Below are positions 8,430 to 17,548 of a DNA stretch of 64,000 bases, piece after piece. The stretch covers positions 2,914,501 to 2,978,500 of the forward strand of contig NZ_AP026683.1 in assembly GCF_025997995.1 (NCBI RefSeq). The letters are read 5' to 3'. The translations under genes and the position numbers were made by a program. The number at the start of each line of letters is the position of its first letter. Positions within the stretch are counted from its first letter, which is position 1. The notes beneath the pieces were generated by a model. It had not been told where the DNA came from, did no database searches, and worked only from the letters and a program-made list of their open reading frames with translations. This stretch comes from Sediminibacterium sp. TEGAF015 (lineage in GTDB: Bacteria > Bacteroidota > Bacteroidia > Chitinophagales > Chitinophagaceae).

Positions 8430-9029
8430 ATGTATCGAAATTTTATTAAACCCGTTGCAGATTTCTTTTTTTCACTATTGTTATTGATTTGTCTCTCACC
8501 TATTATAATACTGACGATACTCTTTCTTTTTTTTGAAAACAAAGGAGATGTTTTCTTTTTACAACAAAGACCTGGTTATAAGGGGAAGCCATTTTTAATT
8601 ATTAAGTTCAAAACGATGGTTGATGCGTACGATCAAGATGGGAATTTATTACCAGACGAACAAAGAATTACTAACGTTGGGAAATTAGTACGATCTAATT
8701 CACTTGACGAGTTATTGCAACTATTGAATGTTTTAAAGGGCGAAATGAGTTTAGTAGGTCCACGACCGTTATTAATGCAATATATGTCTAGATATTCAAC
8801 TGAGCAGGCAAAACGCCACGATGTTAAACCTGGCATAACAGGTTGGGCACAGGTGAATGGGAGAAATGCTATTAGTTGGGATCAAAAGTTTAAGTATGAT
8901 ATTGAATATATAGAAACACAAAGGTTTTTTTTAGATTTGAAAATTCTTTGGATGACATTTACTAATGTTATTAAAAGAAAGGATATTAGTTCCGAGGGGC
9001 ATGCAACAATGGAAGAATTTAAAGGCTAA
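8430..9029 (+). CDS. PglC-like initiating phosphoglycosyl transferase
   Basis: A 199-residue monotopic sugar transferase. One hydrophobic re-entrant segment covers about residues 9-33. It is followed by the bacterial sugar transferase core with FKTMVDA, SLDELLQLLNVLKGEMSLVGPRP containing the catalytic Asp-Glu pair, and GITGWAQVNGRN. The short form, without extra N-terminal membrane helices, matches PglC, WecP-short and WsaP-like enzymes, which move a sugar phosphate from a UDP-sugar to undecaprenyl phosphate. With PglD-, PglE- and PglF-like partners it is expected to start a glycan with an acylated bacillosamine-like sugar. A different initiating enzyme is encoded at 19195. Confidence 0.88.
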   Translation: MYRNFIKPVADFFFSLLLLICLSPIIILTILFLFFENKGDVFFLQQRPGYKGKPFLIIKFKTMVDAYDQDGNLLPDEQRITNVGKLVRSNSLDELLQLLNVLKGEMSLVGPRPLLMQYMSRYSTEQAKRHDVKPGITGWAQVNGRNAISWDQKFKYDIEYIETQRFFLDLKILWMTFTNVIKRKDISSEGHATMEEFKG

Positions 9030-9066
9030 TTGTAATTTTTGAAAAAAAATCTATAACTTAATTCAA

Positions 9067-9096
9067 TTCTAATTTAACTAAACTTCAAAATTAGAA
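9067..9096 (+). terminator. weak hairpin in the gap after the PglC-like gene
   Basis: Arms TTCTAATTT (9067-9075) and AAATTAGAA (9088-9096) pair perfectly around a 12-base loop in an A+T-rich 183-base gap. There is no G+C-rich stem and no clear U-tract, so a terminator role is tentative. It could equally be an operator ahead of the dehydratase gene. Confidence 0.3.
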
Positions 9097-9212
9097 ATTC
9101 ATTTTAAGTTTTGTACAAAGTATCAGAGAATCAATATGAACTTGAATAAAATAATAATTTCAATCTTTTTTTTATAATTTCAATTAGATTTTGTTGTAAT
9201 AGTTATTGATTT

Positions 9213-11174
9213 ATGTCATTATTGTTCAAAAGGTATAAGCTAAGAAAAATAAAAAATTTATCTATCATTCCTAGATGGGTTATTTTTATTTTAGATATGT
9301 TAGTAAGTTTATTTTGTTTTTTGCTTGCATATTTAATAAAAAATGAATTTGATTTTAGCTTCATAGAGAAAGGCCAATTTACTCAGAACTTAATGATATT
9401 ACTAGCTTTTAATGTCTCTCTATTTTCACTTTTCAAGGTCTATTCAGGAATTATACGTTTTACAGGACTGCAGGATGCCTTCAGAATTTTTTTTGTTGTC
9501 TTTTTTGCTAATGTAGGTTATTATTTGTTGGATCTCTTTATGCAACAATGGTATCAATTTAAATTGATACCCACTTCAGTTTTAGTTATTAACATGTTAC
9601 TTTCTTTTGTTGCTTTAAGTAGCTATAGAGTTTTTGTAAAATATTTTTTCTCTTATATTACTACTTTTAATGTAACTAAAAAGAGGGTTGCAATTTTTGG
9701 AGCCGGCGACGTGGGTATATCTACCAAACGGGCATTAGAACATGATATGACAGCCAATATTCAAATGGTCCTCTTTATCGAAGATGATCAGCGTAAAGTG
9801 GGTAAGAATATTGATGGAATAAAGATTTATTCATCAACCCAGCTTGAAAGTTTATTAAAACAATATTTGGTAGATGAGTTAATTATTGCAACAACTAAAT
9901 TGGCTTCCAAGCGGAAGAATGAAATTGTAGATTATTGTCTGGATAATAAAATTGAAGTTTTTACAGTTCCCCCCTTAAAAAGCTGGATAAATGGTCAACT
10001 AAGTACCAAGCAATTACAGAATGTTAAAATTGAAGATTTACTCGAAAGGGAACAGATTAAAATTTATAATGAAATATTGTTTAAGCAATTAAACAATAAA
10101 ATAGTTTTGGTGACGGGGGCTGCTGGTTCTATAGGCAGTGAAATTGTACGCCAGTTGCTGGGATACAAACCAAAGTTATTAGTGTTAAATGACCATGCTG
10201 AAACACCATTGCACGATTTGAAATTAGAATTGGAAGAATTGGGGTGTAGTAATTTTAAATTAGCGTTGGGTGATATTCGAAACGAATTATTTATTGATAA
10301 GATTTTCTTAGATTGGAAACCTGATTTTGTGTATCATGCTGCAGCATATAAGCATGTACCTATGATGGAAGATAGCCCATTAGAAGCTATTTGCACCAAT
10401 GTAGGAGGAACGAAATTATTGGCGGATTTATCTATTAAATATGGAGTGGAGAGGTTTGTTATGATCTCTACTGATAAAGCGGTGAATCCTACAAATGTGA
10501 TGGGGGCTTCCAAAAGGATTGCGGAAATGTATGTTCAGAGTTTATATCAAAATCAAGAAATTCAATTTCAGAAGGATTTAAATACAACCAGAACTAAATT
10601 CATCACTACCCGTTTCGGAAATGTTCTAGGCTCCAATGGCTCCGTAATTCCTCGTTTTAAAAAGCAAATTGAAGCTGGTGGCCCAGTCACGGTTACACAT
10701 CCCGATATCACTCGTTATTTCATGACCATACCCGAAGCCTGTCAGTTGGTATTGGAAGCCGGTTCTATGGGTAATGGGGGAGAAATCTTCGTATTTGATA
10801 TGGGGCAGCCTGTAAAAATCGCAGATTTAGCTCGTAAAATGATCAGGCTATCTGGATTAGAGCCTGAGGATGATATCAAAATTGAATACAGTGGCCTTCG
10901 TCCAGGTGAAAAACTCTATGAAGAGTTATTGAATAATGCTGAGAATACAATGGCGACTTATCATGAAAAAATTCTAATTGCAAAGACTAGAACCTTAGAG
11001 TATGAAAGTTTGTCCTTACAAATTGAAGCATTGATCAGGCCAGCTAAAAATCAGGAGTCAGTAGTTGAAGTTGTGGCAGCTATGAAAGCACTAGTACCTG
11101 AATTTATTAGCAATAATTCTGAATTTGAAAAATTAGATGCCCCTAGAGTGATAAATATGAACAAAGCGGGCTAA
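9213..11174 (+). CDS. PglF/WbpM-type UDP-HexNAc 4,6-dehydratase, membrane-anchored
   Basis: This 653-residue protein has four predicted N-terminal membrane helices (about residues 18-145), a CoA-binding-like Rossmann domain (GAGDVG) and a C-terminal extended SDR domain (VTGAAGSIGSEIVRQ). The active-site stretch STDKAVNPTNVMGASKR has Met where most SDRs have Tyr, as known for the long PglF/WbpM/CapD dehydratases. The product would be UDP-4-keto-6-deoxy-GlcNAc, the substrate for the aminotransferase at 5571. The gene is preceded by a 183-base gap, so it may have its own promoter. It is followed after 4 bases by Wzi-like genes. Confidence 0.9.
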   Translation: MSLLFKRYKLRKIKNLSIIPRWVIFILDMLVSLFCFLLAYLIKNEFDFSFIEKGQFTQNLMILLAFNVSLFSLFKVYSGIIRFTGLQDAFRIFFVVFFANVGYYLLDLFMQQWYQFKLIPTSVLVINMLLSFVALSSYRVFVKYFFSYITTFNVTKKRVAIFGAGDVGISTKRALEHDMTANIQMVLFIEDDQRKVGKNIDGIKIYSSTQLESLLKQYLVDELIIATTKLASKRKNEIVDYCLDNKIEVFTVPPLKSWINGQLSTKQLQNVKIEDLLEREQIKIYNEILFKQLNNKIVLVTGAAGSIGSEIVRQLLGYKPKLLVLNDHAETPLHDLKLELEELGCSNFKLALGDIRNELFIDKIFLDWKPDFVYHAAAYKHVPMMEDSPLEAICTNVGGTKLLADLSIKYGVERFVMISTDKAVNPTNVMGASKRIAEMYVQSLYQNQEIQFQKDLNTTRTKFITTRFGNVLGSNGSVIPRFKKQIEAGGPVTVTHPDITRYFMTIPEACQLVLEAGSMGNGGEIFVFDMGQPVKIADLARKMIRLSGLEPEDDIKIEYSGLRPGEKLYEELLNNAENTMATYHEKILIAKTRTLEYESLSLQIEALIRPAKNQESVVEVVAAMKALVPEFISNNSEFEKLDAPRVINMNKAG

Positions 11175-11178
11175 TACA

Positions 11179-12636
11179 ATGAGATTTATTTTTGCGACAT
11201 TTAATTTATTAATTATTCTTGGAAGTAATACTACCTTACTTGCTCAACAATATGCTTTAGAACAAGTTAATTCAAATTCATCCAGAAATCAACAATTATT
11301 AAGTAATGTAGATTCAAATATTTCTTTTAGTGTTCGAGCTAATTCCATTCTTCTACAATCAAAAGTCTCTTGGGAAAAGCCGTCTCTTACAATTCTTTCC
11401 ATTATTTTAACTCAACAGCTCAATACCCGGAATCCCTATGGTTGGAATGATGGTCCTATGATGCAAGCCAAGGGATATCAGATGGTGGCTCGACCTGGAG
11501 TTAATATGCGATATGGCGTTTTTGAAGCACAAGCGGCCCCAGAATTTCTATATTCAGGTGCACGATCTTATACCAAGCTTTTTCCAGGTCAATCTTTTGT
11601 AAAAGCCCATTTAGGACCTATTTCAATGGGAGTATCATCAGAAAATTTGTGGTGGGGGCCTGGTATTAACAGTTCCTTGTTAATGAGTAATAATGCCTCA
11701 GGTTTTTTGCATGGATTTATTGGTACTAATAAACCCATTAAAACACCCATTGGAAATATTGAATTTAATATTATTGGAGCCAGGTTAACTTCTTACATTA
11801 AGCTCCTTTACGAAAATAATTATAACCAAATTCGAAACATCAACGATGATTGGCGATACCTAAATGCTTATGTGGTAAGTTGGCAGCCTAAATGGGTAAA
11901 AGGATTGTTTCTAGGAATGACCAGATCTTTGCAACAATATGGGGATAAAGTCCAACGTCAGCAAACTGGTTTTGTAAGCAAGTATTTGCCAGTACTAGGT
12001 TTAGCCATTCAGAAAACCAATAATTTCGGAGATGATTCACTGGACAGAGATCAGTTGGCTTCTTTTTTTCTGCGTTGGCTATTACCAAAATCAAATGCTG
12101 AATTCTATGTGGAGTTCGGTAAAAACGATTATGGTTATAATGTCAGAGATTATTTGATGGCTCCCTCTCATTCCTATGCTTATACCGTTGGATTCAGAAA
12201 ATTGCTGCCAAAGAATAAGGAGGAATATGTGCAAATAGAAGGTGAACTCACTCAGATGAGTCAATCCCCTGATGCCATGGTTCGAAGTGCGGGTAATTGG
12301 TATGTTCATGGTCAAATTGGTCAAGGCTATACCCATCAAAACCAAATCATCGGTTCAGGTGCTGGATTTGGGGCCAATGTGCAAACAGCTTCCGCTACCT
12401 GGATTAATGGGGATATTCGAAATGGGTTTTTGATTCAAAGGGTGGAAAGAGATCCAGAAGGTAGAGTAAATAAATGGACGGACTTTAGCATTGGTTGGAT
12501 GCCCCAATGGAAATACAAGAATATGCTTTTGGGAGCTAAGGTTCAATTGATTCGTTCTAATAATTACAATTGGGAGAAGGGTAATCATAATTTTAATATT
12601 CACTCCCGCTTAATGATTCAATACAATATCCAATAA
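11179..12636 (+). CDS. Wzi-family capsule assembly outer-membrane protein (tandem copy 1)
   Basis: A 485-residue protein with a signal peptide (about residues 1-22, ending LLAQ). It has the Wzi-family core GVSSENLWWGPGINSSLLMSN and alternating hydrophobic strands typical of a beta-barrel. Wzi in Gram-negative bacteria helps attach or organise capsule at the outer membrane. The next gene starts directly after its stop codon and shares the same core (SSENLWWGPGW), so the two are a tandem pair. The role of two copies is unknown; each might serve a different polymer. Family placement is good. Confidence 0.82.
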   Translation: MRFIFATFNLLIILGSNTTLLAQQYALEQVNSNSSRNQQLLSNVDSNISFSVRANSILLQSKVSWEKPSLTILSIILTQQLNTRNPYGWNDGPMMQAKGYQMVARPGVNMRYGVFEAQAAPEFLYSGARSYTKLFPGQSFVKAHLGPISMGVSSENLWWGPGINSSLLMSNNASGFLHGFIGTNKPIKTPIGNIEFNIIGARLTSYIKLLYENNYNQIRNINDDWRYLNAYVVSWQPKWVKGLFLGMTRSLQQYGDKVQRQQTGFVSKYLPVLGLAIQKTNNFGDDSLDRDQLASFFLRWLLPKSNAEFYVEFGKNDYGYNVRDYLMAPSHSYAYTVGFRKLLPKNKEEYVQIEGELTQMSQSPDAMVRSAGNWYVHGQIGQGYTHQNQIIGSGAGFGANVQTASATWINGDIRNGFLIQRVERDPEGRVNKWTDFSIGWMPQWKYKNMLLGAKVQLIRSNNYNWEKGNHNFNIHSRLMIQYNIQ

Positions 12637-14136
12637 GTGAGTAAGAATAGGGTAGGATTATTTTTAATTGGGATAGTTCTTTTTCATGTCTCAGTGCAAG
12701 CCCAATGGGTGCAAAAAGACATTGTTCGTGAATTAGCCATTACCCAGCATCTATTAGGCAATCAAGCAGATTCCTTTCTGTACCCATCTAAACAACTTGT
12801 TAATAAAAAGAAAGTAAAGATTGAACTCCTGCCAATTGGGATGACGCACTTGTATCATTCTTCCTTGCCTACTGGCTATAATTTGAGTTCAGCCATTGCT
12901 GCCAAGGGGTACCAGTTACAAGTTTCTGGCGGTTTCAAAGCTAGCATTGGAGATAAATTAAAGATTCAATTGAATCCTGAATGGGTAGAAGCCAAGAACC
13001 AGGATTTTGAACAGATGGCGCAAATCTTGGGAGACCAAACTTGGGCAGATTATTATCGTTTTGCAAACAATGTAGACCTACCTGTAAAAATGGGAGAAGG
13101 GCCTTATTCCAGAGCCTTTTTGGGACAATCTTATATTAAATATCAGTGGAACAAAAATTGGGAAGCGGGCATTTCGTCCGAGAATTTATGGTGGGGGCCT
13201 GGATGGAAAAATGCGTTGATCATGAGCTACAATGCGCCTGGTTTTTTGCATGCTACCGTAAATACAAAAAAGCCAGTCGAAACCAAGTGGGGTACAATTT
13301 CTTTTCAGTGGATAGGGGGTAAGCTAAAAGAATCAGGTATTTTGCCTCTGCGCATTAATTCGGTTTACAATGGCAATTTTGTGTATCAACCTAAAATACA
13401 AGAAGATCGAATATTGACTGCCATACATTTCAATTGGACACCCAAATGGACCCCCAACCTTTCGCTGGGTTATTCAGGGGCAGCTTATTTCTATGCCAAT
13501 GATTGGGGCACCAAAGCCAGTCTAGGTGCTGTGTATGCCCGCTATAGAATGCCAGAAGAATTAGCTGAACTATACATGGAATTTGGGGCTTTGAAAGATT
13601 TTAGAAGAGCCTATGTAGCAGGTTTTCGTAAACTATTTCCTACCACTAACAACGCCCATATTCAATTTGCTGCAGAGTTAACGCAAATGCAAGCACAGAC
13701 GGCAGAACTCATTCGCGATCCCAATAGCTGGTACACAAATGACAAAGTAAGACATGGCTATACGCATTTAGGCAGAACCATCGGCGCGGGTATTGGGCCA
13801 GGTAGCAATAGCCAGAACATAGAAATTTCCTGGGTCAAGAATAATAATAAGATAGGATTACAATTCGAAAGGCTACGACACAACAGCGATTTTTATTATT
13901 ATACTTTCGCTCGCATAGGCGATTTTAGAAGACATTGGGTGGATTTGTCCAGTAGCGCATTTGCCAGCTGGCAATTCAAAAATATTTGGCTCAATGCAAG
14001 ATTGCAATGGATGCGCACCTTCAATTACCAATGGTTAATCATTGAAACCAATCCTTCTACTCCTGGTAATTATTTTGATCCTGGAAATGATTATCGCAAT
14101 ATCAGTGCTTCCCTTTCGGCCATTCTCCGCCTGTAA
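12637..14136 (+). CDS. Wzi-family capsule assembly outer-membrane protein (tandem copy 2)
   Basis: This 499-residue protein starts at a GTG that touches the TAA of the previous gene (12634-12639). A signal peptide (about residues 1-22, ending VQAQ) precedes a beta-barrel-like body with SSENLWWGPGWKNALIMSY, the Wzi-family signature also seen in the neighbour. It is expected at the outer membrane. The last 35 bases overlap the convergent Wzz gene on the other strand, so the end of this cluster is fused to the end of the next. The family call is good; the specific glycan is not known. Confidence 0.82.
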   Translation: MSKNRVGLFLIGIVLFHVSVQAQWVQKDIVRELAITQHLLGNQADSFLYPSKQLVNKKKVKIELLPIGMTHLYHSSLPTGYNLSSAIAAKGYQLQVSGGFKASIGDKLKIQLNPEWVEAKNQDFEQMAQILGDQTWADYYRFANNVDLPVKMGEGPYSRAFLGQSYIKYQWNKNWEAGISSENLWWGPGWKNALIMSYNAPGFLHATVNTKKPVETKWGTISFQWIGGKLKESGILPLRINSVYNGNFVYQPKIQEDRILTAIHFNWTPKWTPNLSLGYSGAAYFYANDWGTKASLGAVYARYRMPEELAELYMEFGALKDFRRAYVAGFRKLFPTTNNAHIQFAAELTQMQAQTAELIRDPNSWYTNDKVRHGYTHLGRTIGAGIGPGSNSQNIEISWVKNNNKIGLQFERLRHNSDFYYYTFARIGDFRRHWVDLSSSAFASWQFKNIWLNARLQWMRTFNYQWLIIETNPSTPGNYFDPGNDYRNISASLSAILRL

Positions 14137-15166
14137 GAAAAACCATAACGCCACCAGCAACTAAGGCAGCCATCATTCCACTCAACGCTTTTACCCACCA
14201 TCCTTCTTCCGTTGAATTCAAGGGCAAATCAGGATAGTCAACTACTTGTACAGTGGGGGTTTCCTGAATCATTGCTGTTTTACTGATTTCCAGGTTCTTG
14301 ATAATTTCCCCATAAATAGTGGCTTGTACATATTTATCGCGGCTGGAGATTTCTGCAGATACGGTGGGTGCTGAATATACTGGATTTGCATTTAAGAGCA
14401 ATCGGTCTGTTTCGGCGGCGGAATAAGTCTTCTTATTCAAAGTGGATGCCAAACTATCTGCTTTGGCTTGTAATCGCTGCACATTCGATTGCAATCTTCG
14501 GGTCTTGGTATTCACATAAAAATCAGTCGCAACTTTCAACAAGCGAGTGCAGAACAATTGACTGAATGCTTCATCCCGGCTAATTACACTGAGTTCAAAA
14601 AAACCCAGTTTTCGATCTGGCTTTAATACCGATAAGTTCTTCTCTACTATTTTTTGAACCACTACTTTGAGCAAACTGTCCTGTAGTCGATCCATTTTCT
14701 TTCCTACCGGAAAATCAATCCATTTCCCTACTTTTTTCTTGCCTTCCCATTTTGTTTTCAAGTCCTGCGTTTCAGCATAAACATCGGCTAAACTTTTTTT
14801 CGCATCATAAGGAGTAAGTAGGGTTTGTTTAATCAGCGTACCGCTTTTTAACAATTGCAATACATTGTCTCCTGCCAATACCCCACTGGTTCCAGATAAA
14901 CTTCCCAAATCAAAGCCGAATTGTCCGGCCAAGGCAGACATCAGGTTACCGCTACCTGCTTTGGATTCTTCTACCACAAAACTGGTGCGGGCAATATATT
15001 CAACAGGTTTTATCCAATGATATACCAACCCTCCAACAAAACCCAGGACTGCCAATACCAATAATAATTTCCATTTGGCAAATAGTAATTGAATAAAAGC
15101 TTGTACCTGTTCCTTGTAAGGTTGGGTTTCAAATGCAGAATCTTCTGGTAATATTTTGGGTTGCAT
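14102..15166 (-). CDS. Wzz-family polysaccharide chain-length determinant
   Basis: A 354-residue inner-membrane protein with a membrane segment near residues 34-52 (LLLVLAVLGFVGGLVY) and a second near the C-terminus (about residues 328-347). A long periplasmic, partly coiled part lies between them. This is the Wzz/PCP layout. There is no cytoplasmic tyrosine-kinase domain as in Wzc, and no separate kinase gene is seen nearby. It would set polymer length together with the Wza-like exporter 10 bases upstream. It is the last gene of the minus-strand operon and overlaps the Wzi-like gene on the plus strand by 35 bases. Confidence 0.85.
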   Translation of the reverse strand: MQPKILPEDSAFETQPYKEQVQAFIQLLFAKWKLLLVLAVLGFVGGLVYHWIKPVEYIARTSFVVEESKAGSGNLMSALAGQFGFDLGSLSGTSGVLAGDNVLQLLKSGTLIKQTLLTPYDAKKSLADVYAETQDLKTKWEGKKKVGKWIDFPVGKKMDRLQDSLLKVVVQKIVEKNLSVLKPDRKLGFFELSVISRDEAFSQLFCTRLLKVATDFYVNTKTRRLQSNVQRLQAKADSLASTLNKKTYSAAETDRLLLNANPVYSAPTVSAEISSRDKYVQATIYGEIIKNLEISKTAMIQETPTVQVVDYPDLPLNSTEEGWWVKALSGMMAALVAGGVMVFLTGGEWPKGKH

Positions 15167-15176
15167 GAATCTTTTT

Positions 15177-17501
15177 TTAATTCCTTAAAATACTTACCAT
15201 GCTAACAATCGCCGTAAGTATACCTGTTAGTGCCGATAACTCAAATACGGTTAGTCCTTTCTTTTCTGCTGGGTTTATTTCCGGCACAATGATTTTACTT
15301 CCCGGTTGAACTCTAGGGTAGAAGCGCAAGAATAAAAAAGACTTGATTTTTTTATTCACCCCATTGCTATATTGGATATAGGCTTTCTTTAAGTTACCCT
15401 TGTCGGTAATGCCCCCTGCATCGGAGATATACGACTTGAATCTTCTGGATTCAAAGGCAAAAATTTGTTGGTTAAATACCTGTCCTTGCACTTCTACAAA
15501 AGATTCGTTTCTGGGGATATTAATGCTGTCACCTGGCAACAATAGGAAGCGATTATTGGTACCCTGTTCATTCTCCGACAAAATGGTAGTTGCAACTCGT
15601 AGTTTATTGCGATATACTTGTGCATTGGCAAAAGATCCATTGGGCGTTACGCCGCCCGCTCTTTGTATAATTTCCTGAACAGTTTCATCTCTTCTTTCTA
15701 AAGAATAATCACCAGCGTACAATACTTCTCCTCTGATTTTTACACTTCCTAAATTTCGGTAATTCAAGAGGCGAGGAACAAAAATATAGTCCAGAGGCTC
15801 CAGTAAAGTGGTACTCCCTGCTTTTTTGCTCAAGCTAGAATCTACTTCTACTTTAATCAGGTCAATAAGTTTGTTGGCCAAGGTATCCGATTTGTTTTTT
15901 TCCAATCGGGAAATTTCTACCTTATGCGTAGCCGCATCATTGGTAAATCCTCCGGCCAATAGAATCGCATCTTCTAAGGATATCCCTTTTTTGAAACTAA
16001 ATATTCCAGGGTTTCTTACATTGCCCCCAACCGTAATCGTTGATTTTTCTTCCATCTGGTCCTTGGCATAAATATGGATAGAGTCGTCTTTGGCTAACAA
16101 GATATCAGCCGCTTTACCACTTAATACATCGCTCACTTCAAAACTGATGATGGACTGCTCATAACTCACAGGGTTTCTACGGAAAATAGCTGCTCTATTG
16201 GTATAGGCTTTTTCCAGAATGCCATTGGCTTTTTGAATCAGTTTTACCAAGCTCAAATCCTTGGTCAGTTCATAGTTCCCAGGTCTATTCACAGCACCTG
16301 CCAGAATAATGCGGTTATTGTAAATGGCGGGTATTTTTTCTACATAAATAGAATCTGCATTGCGGGGAATAAAATACGCAAAATCAGTAGCGGGTACATC
16401 TCTCAAAACCCGCTCTTTATTGCTTAACTGCACTAGTTTTACCGCATCTCTATAGGCAGTGTCTCCTAAGCCACCTGCCATGGTAATCAGGTCTTGCAGG
16501 GTTTCCTTTTCCAATAATTCATAAACAGCAGGACGTTTGATTTGTCCATTCACAGAAACTCTTTTCTGATATACGGGAAAGCGAATGATGTCCTGGTGTT
16601 CTAATTGCAAGGACTTAGATAAAGTCCCTTTTAATAAGAACTCATAGAAATCTATCTGGGCAATCACTTTATTGTTGCGAATCAATTCAATCATACGAAG
16701 TGATCCATTGGCAGAAGGGCCACCGGAGGCATACAGAGCATTGAATACATTCGCGATTGAACTCAAAGTATAGGTGCCTGGTTTTTCTGCTTCTCCAATC
16801 ACATGGATTTGCATCGACTTTACATTGTCTACTGTAACCATTACTTGGGTTTTTCCCGCGCTGATTAAGGGGTAGGCAATTTTCAATTTCTGCTTTATTT
16901 TTTGGGTAGCTTGTTCCAAGTTTAAACCATTCAGGTTCACTACCCCCGCATACGGCAAAACATAATTGCCCTCTTTGGAAATAGCAGCCGTAAAATCGGT
17001 TTCATTGGCTCCTGTTATAGTTACAGTTAATTCATCTCCGGGGCCTACTAAATAATTCTTCGGTGGGGCCATAATGAAATTGGGCTCAAAGTTGATATCA
17101 GGGTTGCTAAAAAAATCGAATCCAAAATAAGGGGAGAGCCTTTTCACTTGCGGTACAGCTAATATCCAACTGCTATCTCTTAAAAAACTAGCGGTATCCC
17201 GAATGCTATTTTGACTGCTAAAAGCAGATTTATTGGCTCCCTGTACTTTGATCAATCTTTGTTTGAACTGATTCACTTCCGAAGCCGACATCCCTCTTTT
17301 CACTAATTCCTCAATGGCTTCATTTTCCGACATGCCCGCTTTCTGCGTACGTTGCCACAATTGCGTAATCTGCTTATCGGATAACTGAGAAACTTTCAAA
17401 TTATTGGAACCAGGGTTTTGGGCACCCAAGGGGTTATTAATGCCTAGGCATAGGAACACAAGTAGATAAAATAATTTCAGTGTACGTTTCATCAACTTCA
17501 T
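15177..17501 (-). CDS. SLBB-domain polysaccharide export protein (Wza-like)
   Basis: About 774 residues. The start at 17501 gives a clean signal peptide (MKLMKRTLKLFYLLVFLCLG). The frame is open to a start at 17588, but that would overlap the upstream gene and add a non-signal leader. After a helical segment it has the Poly_export domain (YLVGPGDELTVTITG) and several SLBB repeats with the pattern V.GEAEKPGTY, then a C-terminal hydrophobic helix. It should form the outer-membrane channel for polysaccharide export. Proteins of this length with many SLBB repeats are usual in Bacteroidota. It lies next to Wzz, with which it would work. Confidence 0.88.
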   Translation of the reverse strand: MKLMKRTLKLFYLLVFLCLGINNPLGAQNPGSNNLKVSQLSDKQITQLWQRTQKAGMSENEAIEELVKRGMSASEVNQFKQRLIKVQGANKSAFSSQNSIRDTASFLRDSSWILAVPQVKRLSPYFGFDFFSNPDINFEPNFIMAPPKNYLVGPGDELTVTITGANETDFTAAISKEGNYVLPYAGVVNLNGLNLEQATQKIKQKLKIAYPLISAGKTQVMVTVDNVKSMQIHVIGEAEKPGTYTLSSIANVFNALYASGGPSANGSLRMIELIRNNKVIAQIDFYEFLLKGTLSKSLQLEHQDIIRFPVYQKRVSVNGQIKRPAVYELLEKETLQDLITMAGGLGDTAYRDAVKLVQLSNKERVLRDVPATDFAYFIPRNADSIYVEKIPAIYNNRIILAGAVNRPGNYELTKDLSLVKLIQKANGILEKAYTNRAAIFRRNPVSYEQSIISFEVSDVLSGKAADILLAKDDSIHIYAKDQMEEKSTITVGGNVRNPGIFSFKKGISLEDAILLAGGFTNDAATHKVEISRLEKNKSDTLANKLIDLIKVEVDSSLSKKAGSTTLLEPLDYIFVPRLLNYRNLGSVKIRGEVLYAGDYSLERRDETVQEIIQRAGGVTPNGSFANAQVYRNKLRVATTILSENEQGTNNRFLLLPGDSINIPRNESFVEVQGQVFNQQIFAFESRRFKSYISDAGGITDKGNLKKAYIQYSNGVNKKIKSFLFLRFYPRVQPGSKIIVPEINPAEKKGLTVFELSALTGILTAIVSMVSILRN

Positions 17502-17548
17502 AGTTATTGCATACATGTTACGAATATCGGAAATAATCCCCATAAGGC

